A stretch of DNA of 64,000 bases from Phytopseudomonas flavescens (GTDB lineage Bacteria > Pseudomonadota > Gammaproteobacteria > Pseudomonadales > Pseudomonadaceae), in the NCBI RefSeq assembly GCF_900100535.1, contig NZ_FNDG01000002.1, forward strand, positions 62,001-126,000, given 5' to 3'. Below the pieces are notes generated by a model. The model had not been told where the DNA came from. It saw only the letters and a program-made list of their open reading frames with translations, and did no database searches. Each line of letters starts with the position of its first letter. The stretch's first letter is position 1. This document shows, piece after piece, positions 56,546 to 64,000 of this stretch. The position numbers and the translations under genes were made by a program.

Positions 56546-59377
56546 ATGCAAGAAAGCGTGATGCAGCGCATGTGGGACAGTGCCCACCTATCCGGTGGTA
56601 ACGCTGCCTACGTGGAAGAGCTCTATGAGCTCTACCTGCACGATCCCAACGCCGTGCCGGAAGAGTGGCGCACTTATTTCGATAAGTTGCCGTCTGAGGG
56701 CAGTACCGCCAATGACGTATCGCACTCGACGATTCGTGATCATTTCGTGTTGCTGGCCAAAAACCAGCGTCGCGCTCAGCCGGCATCGGCCGGTACCGTG
56801 AGCAGCGAGCACGAGAAGAAGCAGGTCGAAGTGTTGCGGTTGATTCAGGCATTCCGCATGCGTGGCCATCAAGCGGCTCAGCTCGATCCGCTGGGGCTGT
56901 GGCAGCGCCCTGTTCCTGCTGATCTGTCGATCAGCCATTACAGCCTTACCGACGCGGATCTGGATACCACCTTCCGCACGGGTGGTCTGGCAATCGGCAA
57001 AGAAGAAGCTACTTTGCGGGAAATCCGCGACGCTTTGCAGCAGACATATTGTCGCACCATCGGCTCCGAGTTCACCCACATCACCGATTCCGAGCAACGC
57101 AGCTGGTTCCAGCAGCGTCTGGAAAGCGTGCGTGGCCGCCCTCAGATCTCCGCAGAGGCACAAAGCCACCTGCTCGAGCGCCTGACGGCGGCCGAAGGCC
57201 TGGAAAAATACCTGGGTACCAAATACCCGGGCACCAAGCGCTTCGGTCTGGAAGGCGGCGAGAGCCTGATCCCGTTGCTCGACGAAATCATCCAGCGCAG
57301 CGGCTCCTATGGCACCAAGGAAATCGTCATCGGCATGGCCCACCGGGGCCGTCTTAACGTGCTGGTCAACACCTTCGGCAAGAACCCGCGCGACCTGTTC
57401 GACGAGTTCGAGGGCAAGAAGGTCGAAGGCCTGAGCTCCGGTGACGTCAAGTATCACCAGGGCTTCTCCTCCAACGTGATGACCTCGGGTGGCGAAGTGC
57501 ACCTGGCGCTGGCGTTCAACCCGTCCCACCTGGAAATCGTTTCCCCGGTGGTCGAGGGTTCGGTGCGCGCCCGCCAGGATCGCCGCAGTGACGTGGCGGG
57601 CGACAAGGTCCTGCCAATTTCCCTGCACGGTGACGCGGCATTCGCCGGTCAGGGCGTGGTCATGGAAACCTTCCAGATGTCGCAGACCCGTGCCTACAAG
57701 ACGGGCGGCACCATCCACATCGTCATCAACAACCAGGTGGGTTTCACCACCAACCGTGCCGACGACGCGCGTTCCACCGAGTATGCCACCGACGTCGCCA
57801 AGATGATCCAGGCGCCGATCTTCCATGTGAATGGCGATGATCCGGAAGCGGTACTGTTCGTCACCCAGCTGGCGGTCGACTACCGCATGCAGTACAAGCG
57901 TGACGTGGTCATCGACCTGGTCTGCTACCGTCGCCGCGGCCACAACGAGGCCGACGAGCCGAGTGGCACCCAACCGCTGATGTACCAGCAGATCGCCAAG
58001 CAGCGCACCACCCGTGAGCTGTATGCAGAGGCGCTGACCAACGCCGGACGCCTGTCGGCCGAAGCCGTTCAGGCGCCTGTCGACGAGTACCGCACCGCGC
58101 TGGACAACGGTCAGCACGTGGTCAAGAGCCTGGTCAAGGAGCCGAACAAGGAACTGTTCGTCGACTGGCGCCCGTACCTGGGCCACACCTGGACCGCGCG
58201 TCACGACACCCGTTTCGACCTGAAGACCCTGCAGGAGCTGTCCAACAAGCTGTTGGAAACCCCGGATGGCTTCGTGGTCCAGCGTCAGGTCACCAAGATC
58301 TACGAAGATCGCCAGAAGATGGGCGCCGGCGGCTTGCCGCTGAACTGGGGCTACGCCGAAACCATGGCCTACGCGACGCTGCTCGTCGAGGGCCATCCGA
58401 TCCGTATCACTGGCCAGGACGTGGGCCGCGGTACCTTCTCGCATCGCCATGCGGCGCTGCACAACCAGAAGGACGGCAGCACCTATCTGCCCCTGCAGAA
58501 CCTCTACGAAGGTCAGCCGCGCTTCGACCTGTACGACTCGTTCCTGTCGGAAGAAGCGGTGCTGGCATTCGAGTACGGCTACGCCACTACCACGCCGAAC
58601 GCCCTGGTGATCTGGGAAGCCCAGTTCGGCGACTTCGCCAACGGTGCCCAGGTGGTGTTCGACCAGTTCATTTCCAGCGGCGAAACCAAGTGGGGTCGCC
58701 TGTGCGGCCTGACCATGCTGTTGCCGCACGGTTACGAAGGGCAGGGCCCGGAGCACTCTTCGGCACGCCTGGAGCGCTATCTGCAACTGTGCGCCGAGCA
58801 CAACATCCAGGTGGCGGTGCCAACCACGCCGGCACAGATCTACCACCTGTTGCGTCGTCAGGTCATCCGGCCGTTGCGCAAGCCGCTGGTGGTGTTGACG
58901 CCCAAGTCGCTGCTGCGCCACAAACTGGCCGTATCGACCCTGGAAGACCTGGCCGAAGGTTCGTTCCAGACCGTCATCCCGGAAATCGATGCGCTGGACC
59001 CGAAGAAGGTCGAGCGTCTGGTGCTGTGCAGCGGCAAGGTCTACTACGACCTGCTGGAGAAGCGCCGTGCCGAAGGCCGCGACGATATCGCCATCGTGCG
59101 TATCGAGCAGCTGTATCCGTTCCCGGAAGACGATATGAACGAGGTGTTCGCCAGCTACAAGAACCTCAAGCATGTCGTCTGGTGCCAGGAAGAGCCGATG
59201 AACCAGGGCGCCTGGTATTGCAGCCAGCACCACATGCGTCGTGTTGCCACGGCGCACAAGAAATCCCTGGTGCTCGAGTATGCGGGGCGTGATGCTTCGG
59301 CAGCTCCGGCTTGTGGCTACGCTTCGCTGCACGCCGAACAGCAGGAAAAACTGCTGCAGGATGCTTTCACCGTTTAA
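56546..59377 (+). CDS. sucA: 2-oxoglutarate dehydrogenase E1 component
   Basis: The 943-residue thiamine-diphosphate enzyme decarboxylates 2-oxoglutarate and transfers the succinyl group to SucB. Landmarks are the N-terminal SGGNAAYVEELYELYLHDP, GMAHRGRLNVLVN, VEGSVRARQDRR, INNQVGFTTN and CYRRRGHNEADEPS. Full length. The ATG at 56546 has only a weak ribosome-binding site. sucB follows after 69 bases with a hairpin in between. Confidence 0.97.
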   Translation: MQESVMQRMWDSAHLSGGNAAYVEELYELYLHDPNAVPEEWRTYFDKLPSEGSTANDVSHSTIRDHFVLLAKNQRRAQPASAGTVSSEHEKKQVEVLRLIQAFRMRGHQAAQLDPLGLWQRPVPADLSISHYSLTDADLDTTFRTGGLAIGKEEATLREIRDALQQTYCRTIGSEFTHITDSEQRSWFQQRLESVRGRPQISAEAQSHLLERLTAAEGLEKYLGTKYPGTKRFGLEGGESLIPLLDEIIQRSGSYGTKEIVIGMAHRGRLNVLVNTFGKNPRDLFDEFEGKKVEGLSSGDVKYHQGFSSNVMTSGGEVHLALAFNPSHLEIVSPVVEGSVRARQDRRSDVAGDKVLPISLHGDAAFAGQGVVMETFQMSQTRAYKTGGTIHIVINNQVGFTTNRADDARSTEYATDVAKMIQAPIFHVNGDDPEAVLFVTQLAVDYRMQYKRDVVIDLVCYRRRGHNEADEPSGTQPLMYQQIAKQRTTRELYAEALTNAGRLSAEAVQAPVDEYRTALDNGQHVVKSLVKEPNKELFVDWRPYLGHTWTARHDTRFDLKTLQELSNKLLETPDGFVVQRQVTKIYEDRQKMGAGGLPLNWGYAETMAYATLLVEGHPIRITGQDVGRGTFSHRHAALHNQKDGSTYLPLQNLYEGQPRFDLYDSFLSEEAVLAFEYGYATTTPNALVIWEAQFGDFANGAQVVFDQFISSGETKWGRLCGLTMLLPHGYEGQGPEHSSARLERYLQLCAEHNIQVAVPTTPAQIYHLLRRQVIRPLRKPLVVLTPKSLLRHKLAVSTLEDLAEGSFQTVIPEIDALDPKKVERLVLCSGKVYYDLLEKRRAEGRDDIAIVRIEQLYPFPEDDMNEVFASYKNLKHVVWCQEEPMNQGAWYCSQHHMRRVATAHKKSLVLEYAGRDASAAPACGYASLHAEQQEKLLQDAFTV

Positions 59378-59391
59378 CGCCATCGCGATGC

Positions 59392-59412
59392 AAGCGGCCG
59401 CCGAGGCCGCTT
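59392..59412 (+). promoter_or_regulatory. Intercistronic hairpin between sucA and sucB
   Basis: AAGCGGCC-GCCGA-GGCCGCTT is a perfect 8-base stem. Without a T-run it is more likely an RNA-processing or stability element within the operon than a terminator. Confidence 0.5.
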
Positions 59413-59446
59413 CCTCGAACAAACCGAATTTAAGGAACAAGACACA

Positions 59447-60676
59447 ATGGCTATCGAGATCAAAGCCCCTACATTCCCCGAATCGGTCGCCGACGGCACC
59501 GTGGCCACCTGGCACAAGAAGCCGGGCGAAGCGGTCAAGCGCGATGAGCTGATCGTCGACATCGAAACCGACAAGGTCGTGATCGAAGTACTGGCCGAGG
59601 CCGATGGCGTTGTCGCCGACATCGTCAAGAACGAAGGCGATACCGTGCTGAGCAACGAAGTGCTGGGCACACTGACCGAAGGCGGCGCCGCCGCTCCGGC
59701 CGCTGCCCCGGCACAAGCCGCAGCCGCCCCGGCTCAGGCCGCAGCCCCTGCCGCCGCAGCCGCTGGCGATGACCAGATCCTTTCGCCGGCCGCTCGCAAG
59801 CTGGCCGAGGAAAATGGCATCGACCCGAACAGCATCAGCGGTTCCGGCAAGGGCGGTCGCGTGACCAAGGAAGACGTGGTTGCCGCCGCCTCCGCCAAGA
59901 AGAACGCTCCGGCTGCCGCGCCTGCTGCCAAGCCCGCCGCTGCTGCAGCTCCGGTGGTCGCCGCTGCCGGCGATCGCACCGAGAAGCGCGTGCCGATGAC
60001 CCGCGTACGGGCCACCGTCGCCCGTCGCCTGGTCGAGGCACAGTCGAACATGGCCATGCTGACCACCTTCAACGAAGTCGACATGTCCGAGATCATGGCA
60101 CTGCGTTCGAAGTACAAGGACCAGTTCGAGAAAGCCCACAACGGCACGCGCCTGGGCTTCATGTCCTTCTTCGTCAAGGCGGCCACCGAGGCGCTGAAGC
60201 GTCTGCCGGCAGTCAATGCCTCGATCGATGGCAACGACATCGTCTACCATGGCTACCAGGACATCGGCGTAGCCGTTTCCAGCGACCGTGGTCTGGTCGT
60301 GCCGGTGTTGCGCAACGCCGAACTGATGGGGCTGGCCGACATCGAGGCTGGTATCGCCGCCTACGGCAAGAAAGCCCGTGACGGCAAGCTGTCCATCGAA
60401 GAGATGACGGGCGGCACCTTCACCATCACCAACGGTGGTACCTTCGGTTCGATGATGTCGACGCCGATCGTCAACCCGCCGCAGGCCGCGATCCTCGGCA
60501 TGCACAACATCATCCAGCGCCCGGTTGCGGTGAACGGCCAGGTGGTGATTCGCCCGATGATGTACCTGGCACTGTCCTATGATCACCGCCTGATCGACGG
60601 CAAAGAAGCCGTGACTTTCCTGGTGACCATCAAGAACCTGCTGGAAGACCCAGCTCGTCTGCTGCTGGACATCTAA
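59447..60676 (+). CDS. sucB: Dihydrolipoamide succinyltransferase (E2)
   Basis: The 409-residue core subunit has an N-terminal lipoyl domain ([11 protein letters not shown], lipoylated Lys near residue 43), a long Ala/Pro linker of about residues 83-106, a peripheral-subunit-binding domain ([28 protein letters not shown]), a second linker and the catalytic domain ending with [13 protein letters not shown], where the HxxxDG motif gives the catalytic His. It transfers succinyl to CoA. Confidence 0.97.
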   Translation: MAIEIKAPTFPESVADGTVATWHKKPGEAVKRDELIVDIETDKVVIEVLAEADGVVADIVKNEGDTVLSNEVLGTLTEGGAAAPAAAPAQAAAAPAQAAAPAAAAAGDDQILSPAARKLAEENGIDPNSISGSGKGGRVTKEDVVAAASAKKNAPAAAPAAKPAAAAAPVVAAAGDRTEKRVPMTRVRATVARRLVEAQSNMAMLTTFNEVDMSEIMALRSKYKDQFEKAHNGTRLGFMSFFVKAATEALKRLPAVNASIDGNDIVYHGYQDIGVAVSSDRGLVVPVLRNAELMGLADIEAGIAAYGKKARDGKLSIEEMTGGTFTITNGGTFGSMMSTPIVNPPQAAILGMHNIIQRPVAVNGQVVIRPMMYLALSYDHRLIDGKEAVTFLVTIKNLLEDPARLLLDI

Positions 60677-60689
60677 TACACCAGCCTTG

Positions 60690-60735
60690 AGCTGCAAGCG
60701 CCGCGCTTCGAGTAGAAGCGCTGCGTTTTGCAGCT
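60690..60735. repeat. Nested hairpin between sucB and lpd
   Basis: AGCTGCAA (60690-60697) and TTGCAGCT (60728-60735) enclose a second perfect stem, GCGCTTC-gagta-GAAGCGC (60703-60721). It resembles the AGCTTGCAGCTTG-type interspersed repeats common in Pseudomonas. Confidence 0.65.
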
Positions 60736-60738
60736 TGA

Positions 60739-62208
<1,470 letters not shown>

Positions 62209-62225
62209 GAAGTCGTTCGTTCGGT

Positions 62226-62243
62226 GCCGGCCTGCGGGCCGGT
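62226..62243 (+). other. Small GC hairpin after lpd
   Basis: CCGGCC-TGCG-GGCCGG lies 18 bases after the lpd stop, with GTTC rather than a T-run. It may slow transcription before sucC or mark an RNA 3' end. The remainder of the 200-base gap shows no gene. Confidence 0.35.
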
Positions 62244-62408
62244 GTCGTTCAGGCGATTTTTCGCGAAGCAGAACCACGGCGTATTGCCCGCGCAGGGCTC
62301 AGGCCCATGCGCGGAATGTGCGCCGGACTGCCTCGAGGCGGTCACAGGTGGTGCGGCACGCAAGTGCAGCACCGATGCGCAATACCTAAACGAAGACGGT
62401 AGACAAGC

Positions 62409-63574
<1,166 letters not shown>

Positions 63575-63575
<1 letters not shown>

Positions 63576-64000
63576 TGAGCGTCCTGATCAATAAAGACAC
63601 CAAGGTTATCTGCCAGGGTTTCACTGGTTCGCAAGGTACCTTCCACTCCGAACAAGCCATCGCCTACGGCACCAAGATGGTTGGCGGCGTGACCCCAGGC
63701 AAAGGCGGTACTACCCACCTGAACCTGCCCGTGTTCAACACCGTGAAAGAAGCCGTGGAAGCCACTGGCGCCGATGCGTCGGTCATCTACGTCCCGGCTC
63801 CTTTCTGCAAGGACTCGATCCTGGAAGCTGCCTTTGGCGGCATCAAGCTGATCGTGTGCATCACCGAAGGCATCCCGACCCTCGACATGCTCGACGCCAA
63901 GGTCAAGTGTGACGAGCTGGGCGTTCGCCTGATCGGTCCTAACTGCCCGGGCGTTATCACCCCGGGCGAGTGCAAGATCGGCATCATGCCGGGTCACATC
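63575..64000 (+). CDS. sucD: Succinyl-CoA synthetase alpha subunit (truncated by window edge)
   Basis: The first 142 codons of sucD are present. The CoA-binding Rossmann region reads [23 protein letters not shown], followed by [18 protein letters not shown] and [16 protein letters not shown]. The phosphorylated active-site His lies beyond the window. The ATG overlaps the sucC stop (TAATG). Confidence 0.97.

Noticed and set aside
56588..60697. Open frame of about 1369 codons antisense to sucA-sucB
   Set aside because: Only a by-product of codon bias; the plus-strand genes are certain.

Overview
The window looks like a chromosomal segment of a Pseudomonas species: GC-rich, with the Pseudomonas core blocks ppsR/ppsA, rraA-cmaX-crfX-cmpX-sigX-oprF, muxABC-opmB, and gltA with sdhCDAB-sucAB-lpd-sucCD. 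The species cannot be fixed from sequence reading alone. I see no rRNA, tRNA, CRISPR array or prophage. Calls rest on translated sequence, motifs and remembered family and gene-order knowledge; no database search was run.

Layout. 1-4178: tail of an unidentified gene, a LysE-type exporter, and the divergent pair ppsR / ppsA (PEP synthase and its regulatory kinase). 4188-7839: an accessory block inserted where P. aeruginosa has ppsA next to the hydrolase gene. It begins with the decayed end of an IS3-type element and a scrap of a DUF736 gene, then carries a FrnE-like DsbA protein, an Old Yellow Enzyme, an NmrA-like SDR and a divergent HxlR regulator with a single cysteine: a plausible electrophile or quinone response cassette. 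8011-13500: alpha/beta hydrolase, rraA and the cell-envelope stress block ending in oprF. 13551-15001: terminators, a small unknown gene, a MITE-like element with inverted ends and a small lipoprotein. 15013-20803: LysR/acyl-CoA dehydrogenase pair, terC with a structured leader, a PstS-OmpA fusion, xthA. 20943-26912: tamA-tamB and tpx. 26962-30100: aldo/keto reductase with a divergent LysR regulator, a second repeat element, and the regulator of the next operon.

30342-38662 is a sugar operon: ChvE-like binding protein, ABC ATPase, permease, SDR sugar dehydrogenase, IlvD/Edd sugar-acid dehydratase, 2-keto-3-deoxygalactonate kinase and SMP-30 lactonase. Together they fit uptake and De Ley-Doudoroff oxidation of D-galactose, but the last step (DgoA aldolase) is not encoded here. 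38864-47760 is the two-pump RND efflux operon muxABC-opmB. 47854-51303 holds a glutathionyl-hydroquinone reductase and the tusDCBE-trpD2 tRNA-thiolation operon with stop/start overlaps. 51421-64000 is the TCA cluster: gltA reading left, and sdhCDAB, sucAB, lpd, sucC and a truncated sucD reading right, from a divergent promoter region with two good sigma-70 matches.

No clearly new system is evident. The most checkable leads are the scarred insertion after ppsA, the terC leader that can hide its own ribosome-binding site, the inverted-repeat element with a half copy 6.4 kb away, and the perfect LysR-type operator between the aldo/keto reductase and its regulator.
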